This document shows, piece by piece, positions 16,711 to 25,587 of a stretch of DNA of 64,000 nucleotides. The stretch spans positions 806,001-870,000 of the forward strand of contig CAVRUN010000005.1 of the NCBI GenBank assembly GCA_963724435.1, in the 5' to 3' direction. The translations under genes were made by a program, and so were the position numbers. Within the stretch, counting starts at the first letter, position 1. Each line of letters starts with the position of its first letter. The notes below the pieces were generated by a model that was not told where the DNA came from, did no database searches, and saw only the letters and a list, made by a program, of their open reading frames with translations. The DNA is from AP-15 sp963724435 (GTDB lineage Bacteria > Pseudomonadota > Alphaproteobacteria > ATCC43930 > CGMCC-115725).

Positions 16711-17483
16711 GGGTCACTGTCCTCGGCTGCGGGGCCTCGACCGGGGTACCGGCGATTGGGCCCAATTGGGGGCAGTGCGACCCGACCGACCCGCGCAATC
16801 GTCGCCGCCGGGTTTCGATATTGGTCGAAATCGGCGCGGCCGCGATCCTGATCGACACCTCGCCCGATCTACGCGAGCAGTTGATCGACGCGCGCGTCAG
16901 GCGGCTCGACGCCGTGCTGATGACGCATCCGCACGCCGATCACCTGCACGGGATCGACGATATCCGTCAGTTGAACCGGATGATGAAGGCGGCGATCCCG
17001 CTCTGGGCCGACGCAAGGACTCTGGACGAAATCGGCAGCCGCTTTGGCTACGCGCTGGCGGCCCCATCCGAGCCCGGTCAATTCTACAAACCGACGCTCG
17101 AACCGAATGAGATTACCGGGCCGTTTTCGGTGGCCGGCATCCCAGTCGTACCGTTCGCACAGGATCACGGGTTTAGCACGACCTTGGGATTTCGCATCGG
17201 CGCGATGGCGTACTCAACGGATGTCACCGAACTCGACGAGGCCGCCTTTGCCGCGATCGCCGGGATCGAGTTGTGGATTGTCGACTGCATGCGCCGCGCG
17301 CCACACCCGACGCATTCCCATCTCGAAAAGACGCTCGGCTGGATCAAACGAGTGCGTCCGCGTCGCGCGGTCTTAACCCATATGGACCAGTCACTCGACT
17401 ACCGCGCACTAGCCGCCGAACTTCCCGAGGGCGTCGAACCCGGCCAAGACGGCCTCGTCATCGATTTACCCGACCCGGCATAA
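16707..17483 (+). CDS. MBL-fold metal-dependent hydrolase (PhnP-like)
   Basis: A 258-residue metallo-beta-lactamase-fold protein. It has LGCGASTGVPAIG at the N terminus, the metal-binding HPHADH motif near residue 73, DTSPDLREQ, VPFAQDHG, AYSTD and LTHMD. These fit the group near PhnP (5-phosphoribosyl-1,2-cyclic-phosphate phosphodiesterase) that follows tatD in many alphaproteobacteria. It probably hydrolyses a phosphodiester, but the substrate is unknown. It is the last gene of the run; an insertion sequence begins about 110 bases downstream. Confidence 0.88.
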   Translation: MRVTVLGCGASTGVPAIGPNWGQCDPTDPRNRRRRVSILVEIGAAAILIDTSPDLREQLIDARVRRLDAVLMTHPHADHLHGIDDIRQLNRMMKAAIPLWADARTLDEIGSRFGYALAAPSEPGQFYKPTLEPNEITGPFSVAGIPVVPFAQDHGFSTTLGFRIGAMAYSTDVTELDEAAFAAIAGIELWIVDCMRRAPHPTHSHLEKTLGWIKRVRPRRAVLTHMDQSLDYRALAAELPEGVEPGQDGLVIDLPDPA

Positions 17484-17596
17484 ACCCGCCAAATCCCAGC
17501 TTAAGATCGTGCAGGCACGAACGTTGGCGTTTCGGGTAATGGATATTTTCCATAATATATATTATGCGATAATTTAGTGTAGGCGCCCGATCAAAA

Positions 17597-19132
17597 TGTC
17601 ACTCCTCTGCCGGTTACAGATGACACTTCCCGGGGGATTTCCGGGGGGTGTTGGGGGTGACGATACGACTGATGAGCGATCGGGAGCTTTCGCGGCTGGA
17701 GGTTCTGCGGGATTTGGACCAAAAGCGGCTGACGACGAAAGCGGCGGGCCAGCTGTTGGGGCTCGAGCGGCGTCAGGTGTTTCGGCTGTTGAAGGCCTAT
17801 CGGATCGAAGGTCCGAGCGGCCTGATCTCGAAGCGCCGCGGCCGTCGCAGTAACCGGCGCAAGCCCGAGGCATTGCGGCGCGCGGTTCTGACAATCATCC
17901 GCCAGTGGTATTGGGATTTTGGCCCGACCCTGGCAGCCGAGAAGCTGTGCGAGGATCACGGGATCGCGGTTGGCCGTGAAACGCTGCGCCAGTGGATGAT
18001 CGAAGCCGGGCTGTGGCGTGATCGCAAGCAGCGCAAGCAGGTTCACCAGCCGCGGCCGCGGCGCGAATGCGTTGGCGAACTGGTCCAGGTCGATGGTAGC
18101 GAGCATTGGTGGTTCGAGGACCGCGGGCCGCAATGCACGCTGCTGGTGTTTGTCGACGACGCGACCAGCCGGCTGATGCATCTGCAATTTGTCGAGAGCG
18201 AGTCAACCTTTGCCTATTTCCAGGCGGCCCGTGCCTATCTGGAGGCCTGGGGCAAGCCGATCGCGTTTTACAGCGACAAGCACGGGGTGTTTCGGGTCAA
18301 CCACTCGGGCGCGCTCGGCGGCGACGGCATGACCCAGTTTGGCCGGGCATTGCACGTGCTCAACATCGATATCATCTGCGCCAATTCGAGCCCGGCGAAA
18401 GGCCGGGTCGAGCGTGCCAACAAGACGTTGCAAGACCGCCTGGTCAAGGAATTGCGGTTGGCGGGCGTGGCAAGCTTGGCGGAAGGCAACGCCCTGCTCC
18501 CGGCTTTCATGGCTGACTACAACGCGCGCTTTGCCAAAGCACCGGCGAATAAAAAGGATTTGCATCGGCCGCTGCACGCCGGTGACGATCTCGACGACGC
18601 CTTTGCCTGGAAGGAGGAGCGCACCCTCTCACAGGCGCTGACCCTGCAGTACGACAAGATCATGTTCATCCTGGAGCCAAGCGAGCAAGCCAAGGCGGCA
18701 ATCGGCAAGCGGGTCACCGTCATCGACTATCCCGACGGTCGCCTGTCGATCCGCTACAAGGGCATCGAGTTTGCCTACCGGATCTTCGATACAATCCAAC
18801 AGGTTGACCAGGGCGCGATTGTCGAGAACAAACGGCTCGGCGCTGCGCTCGCCTTCATCCGCGAGGAGCAGCTTCGCCGCGGACCGCAGCGGCGCAGCAC
18901 CAAAGCACCGCGCCGCCGCGATCAGCGCGACGCGCGTCTGTTTAAAGTCGGCTGAGCCGTTCTACGAGCCGGGCGGGCCGAGCCCGCCCGGTCAAACAAG
19001 CGGGTGCAGTTTCGGCCATCCCCATGGCGGGCGTCGATCGGTCGCTGCGCTACGCCGGGGGCTTCGCGCCCGCCCGCCGCCCGACCCAAACCGCGGTGCC
19101 GGTGACATTTGTAAATGGCAGAGACGGTGACA
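17597..19132. mobile_element. ISNCY-family (IS1202-like) insertion sequence
   Basis: Imperfect terminal inverted repeats of about 34 bases enclose one transposase. The left end begins TGTCACTCCTCTGCC and the right end is the reverse of TGTCACCGTCTCTGCC; both continue to a second ATG(A/T)CAC. I cannot see a clear target-site duplication. The element sits in the gap after the MBL hydrolase gene and disrupts no gene I can identify. Confidence 0.75.
17648..18955 (+). CDS. ISNCY-family transposase
   Basis: A 435-residue DDE transposase that appears intact. The N terminus has a winged-helix/HTH region (LTTKAAGQLLGLERRQVFRLLKAYR). The rve-like catalytic core carries Asp in VQVDGSEHWWF, Asp in FYSDKHGVFRV and Glu in KGRVERANKTLQ. 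The C-terminal SIRYKGIEFAYR block is typical of the IS1202-like group. The frame opens at a GTG; an ATG eight codons later (MSDRELSRLEVL) is an equally likely start. No frameshift is visible, so the element could be active. Confidence 0.88.
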   Translation: MLGVTIRLMSDRELSRLEVLRDLDQKRLTTKAAGQLLGLERRQVFRLLKAYRIEGPSGLISKRRGRRSNRRKPEALRRAVLTIIRQWYWDFGPTLAAEKLCEDHGIAVGRETLRQWMIEAGLWRDRKQRKQVHQPRPRRECVGELVQVDGSEHWWFEDRGPQCTLLVFVDDATSRLMHLQFVESESTFAYFQAARAYLEAWGKPIAFYSDKHGVFRVNHSGALGGDGMTQFGRALHVLNIDIICANSSPAKGRVERANKTLQDRLVKELRLAGVASLAEGNALLPAFMADYNARFAKAPANKKDLHRPLHAGDDLDDAFAWKEERTLSQALTLQYDKIMFILEPSEQAKAAIGKRVTVIDYPDGRLSIRYKGIEFAYRIFDTIQQVDQGAIVENKRLGAALAFIREEQLRRGPQRRSTKAPRRRDQRDARLFKVG

Positions 19133-19352
19133 TCTGTATTTGGTGGACACATTTAGTGGGTGCCTGATCAGGATGGGCACGCCGCTGCCAATCCAAGATG
19201 CACAGGCGGAACAGCCGTTCCGTGCTGTCGACGGTGGCCTGTAAGTAATTGCCGAGGAGCGCCGCGCGCGGCGGGAACCGTCGCGGAGTCCCGCATCCGC
19301 ACTGTGAGCGAGTGGCGGCCGTACCGCGAACCGGCCCTTTTTGCGTCACAAC

Positions 19353-19505
19353 TTAATTTCGCGACGGGATCAGCATCAGCAAGGCTATCGCAACGGCCAG
19401 AGCCGTCGTGACCAGCGTGAACGCCACCATGATGCTCTCCCACCGGGCAAATCGCGCGAAGAGAGCCCGCATTTCATATTGATCGCGTGCTCGCTCATCG
19501 GTCAT
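19353..19505 (-). CDS. small single-pass membrane protein, 50 residues
   Basis: A 50-residue frame with ATG and TAA. It has a charged N terminus (MTDERARDQYEMRALFARFARWE) followed by one hydrophobic helix (VAFTLVTTALAVAIALLMLI) and a short SRN tail. A G-rich stretch (TAGGGGGGCC) lies about seven bases upstream and could serve as ribosome site. I recognise no family. It lies between the IS element and the tRNA-Pro island, outside the island's left repeat. About 220 bases to its left and 257 to its right show no other gene. Confidence 0.5.
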   Translation of the reverse strand: MTDERARDQYEMRALFARFARWESIMVAFTLVTTALAVAIALLMLIPSRN

Positions 19506-19762
19506 TGGTGGCGGCCCCCTAGATTGACCGAACCGACCAAGCTACGCCGGCCGGGTCGACTTCCTTGATCGCCACCTGCGCCCGGCTAACCTATGGTGCA
19601 ACTGACTTAGTGTCGCACCCGTAATCGGTTTGGACGGTTTGGACAATGATCTCCGAACCGACATTCGGCGTGGGCTACCTAATCTGCTGTTCCGACTGCA
19701 GGAGTTTCTGGGGGCGCGCTGCCTGCTTTGGGCCGGCACCAGGTCGTAAGTCCTGAGTTTGC

Positions 19763-19811
19763 TGGTCGGAGTGAGAGGATTTGAACCTCCGGCCCCTGCC
19801 TCCCGAAAGCA
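19763..19811. repeat. left attachment site: 49-bp copy of tRNA-Pro 3' half
   Basis: Identical over 49 bases to 28480-28528, running from TGGTCGGAGTG to CGAAAGCA, then diverging on both sides. The tRNA is truncated here, so this is the displaced end left by integration. Confidence 0.9.
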
Positions 19812-19934
19812 AGGGCTTTGCTTTCCCGTTGTCTTCCGGTGTTTCCCTTGGCTTCCTGAACCGCTTGTAATATCGAATGAGATCGCCATCTGGGAAGGCA
19901 GAGGCTTTCCAGGAGTTGCTCGAATTTCCAGAGC

Positions 19935-19957
19935 GGGGCTTCCGCAGGGCTTCCAGG
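19935..19957. repeat. putative integrase arm-type repeats, left end
   Basis: Two close direct copies of GGGCTTCC (GGGCTTCCGCAGGGCTTCC), with further GGCTTCC or GGCTTTCC copies at about 19849 and 19906, lie between the left att repeat and the integrase start. A near-identical pair occurs just inside the right end (28394-28413). The placement fits arm-type binding sites of a tyrosine integrase; this is inference. Confidence 0.45.
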
Positions 19958-19974
19958 AGACAGGGACTACAGGG

Positions 19975-21320
19975 ATGGCGAAGCTAACAAAACGGACCGT
20001 GGAAGCGCTGAATATCACGGGAAAGGACTATTTCATTTGGGATGACGATATCCCGGGGTTTGGTGTTCGCGTCCTTCCCTCGGGCCGAAAGGGTTATGTC
20101 GTTCAATATAAGGTTGGCGGTCGCCACGGCGAAACGCGCCGCAAGGCGCTCGGATTGCATGGGGTTTTGACAGCGGAAGAGGCGCGAGTGGAAGCGCGAA
20201 AGTGGCTTGGAGAGCGCGCAATGGGCAAAGACCCGATTGCCGAACAAGCGGCGAACCGCGCGGCGGAGACGATTGAACAGTTATGCGAGCGGTATCTTGA
20301 TGCGACAGTAAGAAGCTTAGTGCTGGGCAAGGGTGGCAGGCCCAAGAAACCGAGCACACTTTCGACGGATCGCGGGAGGATCAAGCGCCATATCGTTCCA
20401 TTGCTAGGAAAGAAGAAGGTTCGGGAGCTAAGCGCCGTAGACGTAGCCCGATTTATCCGGGATATCACCACGGGCAAAACCGCAGCGGACGAGCGGACTG
20501 GTCGCTACGGACGAGCCATCGTCAAAGGCGGAGCAGGTACAGCGGCTCGAACGGCGGGCCTATTGTCCGGCATTATGGCCTTTGCCGTACAAGAAGGTAT
20601 CCGATCCGACAATCCTTGCCACGGCGTGCGAAAGCCCGCGGGAGCCATGCGGCAAAGAAGGCTAGAGCCGGGTGATTATCAAGCGCTTGGGCAAGCGATT
20701 GATGGCTTTTTAGCCTCGGGCGGAAGCCCGCTGGCGGCATGGATGGTGAGGCTTCTCGCCTGACCGGCATGCGGCTAGGCGAGGTGCTCAGCCTGCGGCG
20801 CTCCGAAATTGACCGATCCGGCCAAGCACTCCGGCTTGGCGATACCAAGTCCGGCGCGAGCGTGCGTCCGCTTAGCGCTGCGGCATTGGAGGTTCTCGGC
20901 GAGGTTGCGATGCGAGCGGATTGCCCCTTTGCCTTCCCGTCGCCGCGCGGAGAAGGCTGCTATCTAGGGCTTCGGAACGCATTCCGGCGCATTGTCGCGC
21001 TTAAGCCAGAACTCAAAGACGTGACGCCTCACACTCTAAGACATTCGTTCGCCAGCACAGCGGCTGATCTCGGATTTAGCGAATTGACGGTTGGCGCACT
21101 GATCGGGCATCGAACTGGAACGGTGACCTCTCGGTACGTCCATCAATTGGACAAGGTGCTAATCTCGGCGGCTGATCGGGTCGCGGGCCAGATCGAAGCT
21201 TGGATGAGCGGTGACATAGGTGAGATTGTAAAGCTGCCCGAGCGCGAAGGAGCACTAGCAGGAGTGCGAACGGGCGATAACAGCGCAACGATTGTCCCTC
21301 TGCGTTCTCAGGCGTCGTAA
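19975..21320 (+). pseudogene. tyrosine-type site-specific integrase, broken by a frameshift
   Basis: A P4-type integrase with an N-terminal DUF4102-like DNA-binding region (MAKLTKRTVEALNITGKDYFIWDDDIPGFGVRV), a SAM-like core-binding domain and the catalytic domain. The frame ends in TGA at about 20761 (LLA stop) and resumes one frame over at LTGMRLGEVLSLRRSEID. One base missing near 20760 restores a single protein of about 447 residues. The catalytic Arg (TGMR), HTLRH and Tyr (SRYVH) are all present across the break. The true start is the ATG at 19975; a longer frame merely translates the tRNA repeat. It may be a real inactivation or a sequencing error. Confidence 0.85.
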
Positions 21321-21327
21321 TTGGCGC

Positions 21328-21525
21328 ATGTCCGATCGGAACAGCGAGGAAGCGGCGGATCGCGCTGAGGAGGATAGCCGGCAGAAATTCGAAGCCCGCT
21401 TTCCTCCAGATGCCTTCAAACCAGTGGCAGTCGCTCTCGGCAAAACCGAAACGCCAGAATGCCTAAAAGCTATCGACCGCTGGCTAGCCCGGATCATTCA
21501 TGAGGGGCTGGCGGCTCCACAGTGA
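21328..21525 (+). CDS. short island protein with 3' end replaced by IS1380
   Basis: A 65-codon frame starting seven bases after the integrase stop: MSDRNSEEAADRAEEDSRQKFEARFP onward. The IS1380 left end begins at 21485, so the last 14 codons (from ARIIHEG) come from the insertion sequence. The original gene is therefore truncated. The native part is hydrophilic and acidic at the N terminus. The reading TPECLKAIDRWL just before the junction looks coding. No family is recognised. Confidence 0.45.
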   Translation: MSDRNSEEAADRAEEDSRQKFEARFPPDAFKPVAVALGKTETPECLKAIDRWLARIIHEGLAAPQ

Positions 21526-23082
21526 TGGCGGGGATCGGGCGCGGCTTTTTGTGGCGTCGGGGGCGCGCTGGTCGGGGTTTGCGGTTGGGCCAAAGGGTTT
21601 GAACTGGGGCAACCGCCCCGTCGCTCACGGCGGCAGCTTGGCGATGCGGCCGGCGAGATCGGCGAAGCCGGCCTGATAGGGAAAGGCGCTCGGCAAGGCG
21701 ATCTTGATGCGGGTGACCATCTCGGTGACGCGCCCGGCGACCTTGATCAGGCAGAGGCGGATCGTATCGAATTGGGCATCGCGCCAGAAGGAGGTCTTTG
21801 GAGCCAGACCGCGCAGGCTCAGCATCAGCCAGTAGGCGGCGGTATGAAGCAGCAGCCGGAACTGGTTGGCGGTCGCCTTGGTGCAGGAGGTACGGTCGGA
21901 AGCCAGATGCAGTTTGTGCGCCTTGATCAGGTTTTCGGCCTGCCCGCGCGCGCAATAGACCTTCTCGTAGAGCGTCTTGGGCAGACCCCGCAGGTTGGTG
22001 ACGATGAAGCGGCTGTCGGCCCCTTGAGGACCGGCCTCGACGCGGGCGATGACGCGGCGCTCGACATTCCAGCTTTTGGCGGCATAGCGGAAATCGCCAT
22101 AGCGGCGGACCTTTTCCCCTTCGTCTGCGAGACGACCCAAGGCGGCGTCCTCGGTGAGCGGGCTGACCTGCCGCAGCAGCACCGGGTTACCAGAGAGGCC
22201 GAAGATGTAGCCGACCTGCTGACGCTCGCACCACGCCATGGCCTTGGGCCGGCCGTAATGGCTGTCGCCGCGCACGACGATCTCGACCGCCGGCCAGCGG
22301 GCGCGGATGCGGCCAATGACATGGCGCAGCACCAGCGCCACCTCGGTCCCGTCAGGCGTCTTGCCGGGGCGCAGGATGACAGCGACGGGCTTGCCGGTCG
22401 TCGCCTCGTAAATGTGGATCGGCAGAAAGCAGCGGCTGTCGTAGTGCGCATTGAAGAGCGCGAGCTGCTGGCCGCCGTGAACCCGGTCCTCGGTGTCGTC
22501 GATATCGAGCAGGATGCGCCGGGGTACCTGCTCGAAGCTGTCGCAGAACAACTCGATCATCGCCGCCATCATGCGCTTGAGCGCGGTCGCGCTCGGCAGG
22601 TTCTCGAGCCGGCTGATCGTCGGTTGCGAGCACAGATCTTCACCGCTTTCCGGCAATCGTCCGACGGCCATCTTGAAGGCGGGGTCGGCTTTCAGCGCGT
22701 CGCAGTCGTTGCCGTCGGGATAGCCCGCCGCAATCAGCAAGGCACGATAGCGGATCATCTCGGCCAGTTCGTGCCGCACCCGGTCCGGGTCGCGCGGATC
22801 TTCGAGGCAGGCCGCCAGCGCTCGGCGATCTTGAGCCGCTGCTCGAGGCTGCCAGCAGCAGAATGCCGGCGTCCGAGGTCAGCCGGCCGCCGTCGAAAGC
22901 GATATGCACCGGCTTGCCGGCAACGGCTGGCAAACCCGGCAAAATCCCCGTACCTTCTTCCATGGCGGGCGCGAACTCCGTTGCTTCGGTTTGATCCGGC
23001 CTTGCAACCAAATCATACACGAAACCAACGGTTTATGCGCTCCCGCCACCCTTCTGGCCAGTCCAATGAATTTTTGAGGCTA
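21485..23082. mobile_element. IS1380-family element, copy 1 (mosaic, degenerate)
   Basis: Ends are TAGCCCGGATCATTCAT on the left and, reversed, TAGCCTCAAAAATTCAT on the right; these are imperfect inverted repeats. It is almost identical to copy 2 over its first ~1.32 kb (I see about three differences). It then changes abruptly, near 22808, to a clearly diverged version for the remaining ~270 bp. No target duplication is recognisable. Confidence 0.8.
21625..23020 (-). pseudogene. IS1380-family transposase, 5' end frameshifted
   Basis: The C-terminal 384 codons are intact and match copy 2 almost exactly, including DIDDTED, VVRGDSHYG and RGQAENLIKAHK. The N-terminal part is in different frames: MEEGTGILPGLPAVAGKPVHIAFDGGRLTSDAGILLLAASS is readable, but a small deletion near 22845 breaks the frame. 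A shorter product starting at MRHELAEMIRY could be made but would lack the N-terminal domain. The gene is probably inactive. Confidence 0.8.
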
Positions 23083-23454
23083 AGTGTCGTTAACGGCGGA
23101 CGAGAGCGCGAGCGTGACGCTCGATAATTTAGAGATGAGAGTTGCCTCGTCGGAAGTCGCGATGCTGTCATGCCAGCGTAGGATGGGCTGAGTCGGTGAA
23201 TCCGTTGAGCTATTTGTTCCTCGCTTGATTGATTGGCACGGAGCGATTTTTCGAGGTTGGCTTGGAGCGCAGAGCCGGTTGCGGCGGGTAGACGATGCAA
23301 GATTCTTTGTCGTGTACAAGAGGATGGGTTTCGTGGTCGCTGAAACCATCCTACGGACTGGGTGGGAATATTGATACTTGGCGGCGACCGATACAGAATG
23401 AAGCTCAAGACAACCCGGGCACCGCTAGTACGTCTAGATGGAATTGAACAGCGT
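23083..23454. other. 372-bp spacer between the two IS1380 copies
   Basis: Lower GC than the surroundings. A minus-strand frame of 89 codons (starting MVSATTKPILLYTTKN) runs into the IS boundary. It could be the stump of a gene cut by copy 1, but nothing supports a family. The two same-orientation IS copies around it form a composite-transposon-like arrangement. Confidence 0.4.
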
Positions 23455-25057
23455 TAGCCCGGATCATTCATGAGGGGCTGGCGGCTCCACAGTGATGGCG
23501 GGGATCGGGCGCGGCTTTTTGTGGCGTCGGGGGCGCGCTGGTCGGGGTTTGCGGTTGGGCCAAAGGGTTTGAACTGGGGCAACCGCCCCGTCGCTCACGG
23601 CGGCAGCTTGGCGATGCGGCCGGCGAGATCGGCAAAGCCGGCCTGATAGGGAAAGGCGCTCGGCAAGGCGATCTTGATGCGGGTGACCATCTCGGTGACG
23701 CGCCCGGCGACCTTGATCAGGCAGAGGCGGATCGTATCGAATTGGGCATCGCGCCAGAAGGATGTCTTTGGAGCCAGACCGCGCAGGCTCAGCATCAGCC
23801 AGTAGGCGGCGGTATGAAGCAGCAGCCGGAACTGGTTGGCGGTCGCCTTGGTGCAGGAGGTACGGTCGGAAGCCAGATGCAGTTTGTGCGCCTTGATCAG
23901 GTTTTCGGCCTGCCCGCGCGCGCAATAGACCTTCTCGTAGAGCGTCTTGGGCAGACCCCGCAGGTTGGTGACGATGAAGCGGCTGTCGGCCCCTTGAGGA
24001 CCGGCCTCGACGCGGGCGATGACGCGGCGCTCGACATTCCAGCTTTTGGCGGCATAGCGGAAATCGCCATAGCGGCGGACCTTTTCCCCTTCGTCTGCGA
24101 GACGACCCAAGGCGGCGTCCTCGGTGAGCGGGCTGACCTGCCGCAGCAGCACCGGGTTACCAGAGAGGCCGAAGATGTAGCCGACCTGCTGACGCTCGCA
24201 CCACGCCATGGCCTTGGGCCGGCCGTAATGGCTGTCGCCGCGCACGACGATCTCGACCGCCGGCCAGCGGGCGCGGATGCGGCCAATGACATGGCGCAGC
24301 ACCAGCGCCACCTCGGTCCCGTCAGGCGTCTTGCCGGGGCGCAGGATGACAGCGACGGGTTTGCCGGTCGTCGCCTCGTAAATGTGGATCGGCAGAAAGC
24401 AGCGGCTGTCGTAGTGCGCATTGAAGAGCGCGAGCTGCTGGCCGCCGTGAACCCGGTCCTCGGTGTCGTCGATATCGAGCAGGATGCGCCGGGGTACCTG
24501 CTCGAAGCTGTCGCAGAACAACTCGATCATCGCCGCCATCATGCGCTTGAGCGCGGTCGCGCTCGGCAGGTTCTCGAGCCGGCTGATCGTCGGTTGCGAG
24601 CACAGATCTTCACCGCTTTCCGGCAATCGTCCGACGGCCATCTTGAAGGCGGGGTCGGCTTTCAGCGCGTCGCAGTCGTTGCCGTCGGGATAGCCCGCCG
24701 CAATCAGCAAGGCACGATAGCGGATCATCTCGGCCAGTTCGTGCCGCACCCGGTCCGGGTCGCGCGGATCTTCGAGGCACGCCGCTAAGCGTTCGGCAAT
24801 CTTGAGCCGTTGTTCGATCGCCGCCACCAGCAATATCCCACCATCCGAGGTCAGCCGGCCGCCGTCAAACCCGACATGCACCGGCTTACCCGCCACCGCT
24901 GGCAAACCTGGCAAAATCCCCGTACCTTCCTCCATGGCGGGTGCGAACTCCGTTGCTTCGGTTTGATCCGGCCTTAGCAACCAAATCATACACGAAACCA
25001 ACGGTTTATGCCGCTCCCGCCGTCCCTTCTGGCCAGTCCAATGAATTTTTCAGGCTA
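23455..25057. mobile_element. IS1380-family element, copy 2 (intact)
   Basis: Inverted-repeat-like ends TAGCCCGGATCATTCAT and, reversed, TAGCCTGAAAAATTCAT enclose a single full-length transposase gene in the same orientation as copy 1. Length is about 1.6 kb, normal for the family. Flanks show no obvious duplicated target. Confidence 0.85.
23595..25001 (-). CDS. IS1380-family transposase
   Basis: A 468-residue DDE transposase without frameshifts. Probable catalytic acids lie in LLDIDDTED, VVRGDSHYGRP and CARGQAENLIKAHK. The N terminus VHVGFDGGRLTSDGGILLVAAIEQRLKIAERLAACLEDPRDP is the family's usual opening. The frame opens at a GTG; an internal ATG (MEEGTGILPG) 22 codons later is a reasonable alternative start. 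It appears functional and could have supplied transposase for copy 1. Confidence 0.9.
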   Translation of the reverse strand: MVSCMIWLLRPDQTEATEFAPAMEEGTGILPGLPAVAGKPVHVGFDGGRLTSDGGILLVAAIEQRLKIAERLAACLEDPRDPDRVRHELAEMIRYRALLIAAGYPDGNDCDALKADPAFKMAVGRLPESGEDLCSQPTISRLENLPSATALKRMMAAMIELFCDSFEQVPRRILLDIDDTEDRVHGGQQLALFNAHYDSRCFLPIHIYEATTGKPVAVILRPGKTPDGTEVALVLRHVIGRIRARWPAVEIVVRGDSHYGRPKAMAWCERQQVGYIFGLSGNPVLLRQVSPLTEDAALGRLADEGEKVRRYGDFRYAAKSWNVERRVIARVEAGPQGADSRFIVTNLRGLPKTLYEKVYCARGQAENLIKAHKLHLASDRTSCTKATANQFRLLLHTAAYWLMLSLRGLAPKTSFWRDAQFDTIRLCLIKVAGRVTEMVTRIKIALPSAFPYQAGFADLAGRIAKLPP

Positions 25058-25366
25058 GGGCTTGATTAAGCGCGGATCGCTCAGCGGCGGATAGCCTTCC
25101 TGTCCGTCCGTCTTGGGCATTACCGGGGGCGGCTGATGAGTTGCGCATTGCCACGGTCCAAGTTTCAGGGAAGATAAATCTCGCGCGCCGCCCTCGTCAT
25201 CGGTTAAATCGAGCGTCATAATCCCTCGAATATGGGGGACGATCGGCCCGTAATGTAGGCGGGGGCCTGGCATGCCAAGATGGACAGAAATCCTGTGAGC
25301 AGCCGCCATTACGGCGCTGGTCGCGATAATGGGGCGGCCCTGAGCACCGTCACTTTCCTCGATCAA
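25055..25366 (-). CDS. hypothetical island frame truncated by IS1380 copy 2 (uncertain)
   Basis: A 103-codon frame (opening IEESDGAQGRPIIATSAVMAAAHRISVHLG) whose TAG stop is formed by the last bases of the IS end, so a longer gene was probably cut. It starts at a TTG. The opposite strand also has a protein-like reading at 25280-25513 (TKPRVDFQIENDPDQLPIGVAIKNAG). I cannot tell which strand was coding; both may be relics. The bases from 25514 to 25587 hold nothing else recognisable. Confidence 0.25.
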   Translation of the reverse strand: MIEESDGAQGRPIIATSAVMAAAHRISVHLGMPGPRLHYGPIVPHIRGIMTLDLTDDEGGARDLSSLKLGPWQCATHQPPPVMPKTDGQEGYPPLSDPRLIKP

Positions 25367-25587
25367 CGTAATGAAGCCCGTTACCTATTGCTGCTCTCGA
25401 CCAAGCCTCGTGTGGATTTTCAGATCGAAAACGATCCAGATCAGCTACCAATTGGCGTAGCGATAAAGAATGCCGGACCTAAACGCAGGGTGGCAAGCGT
25501 GAGCGCGGATTAGGCTGGCAATTGAGGACAGGTTCCGTCCGACGGCAGGCAGAATTAGCGCAGGCCCCGTTCTCTCACCGCCGATGT

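Noticed and set aside
19759..19974. Integrase N-terminal extension MLVGVRGFEPPAPASRKQ
   Set aside because: This is the translated tRNA-Pro repeat (a common artefact); the real start is the ATG at 19975.
21772..24788. Long plus-strand frames opposite both IS1380 transposases
   Set aside because: They are mirror images of each other because the IS copies are duplicated. The minus frame has clear transposase motifs.
21480..25065. Target-site duplications for the IS1380 copies, and a composite-transposon reading
   Set aside because: No matching flanks of 4-5 bases could be found beyond chance, so I do not claim joint transposition.
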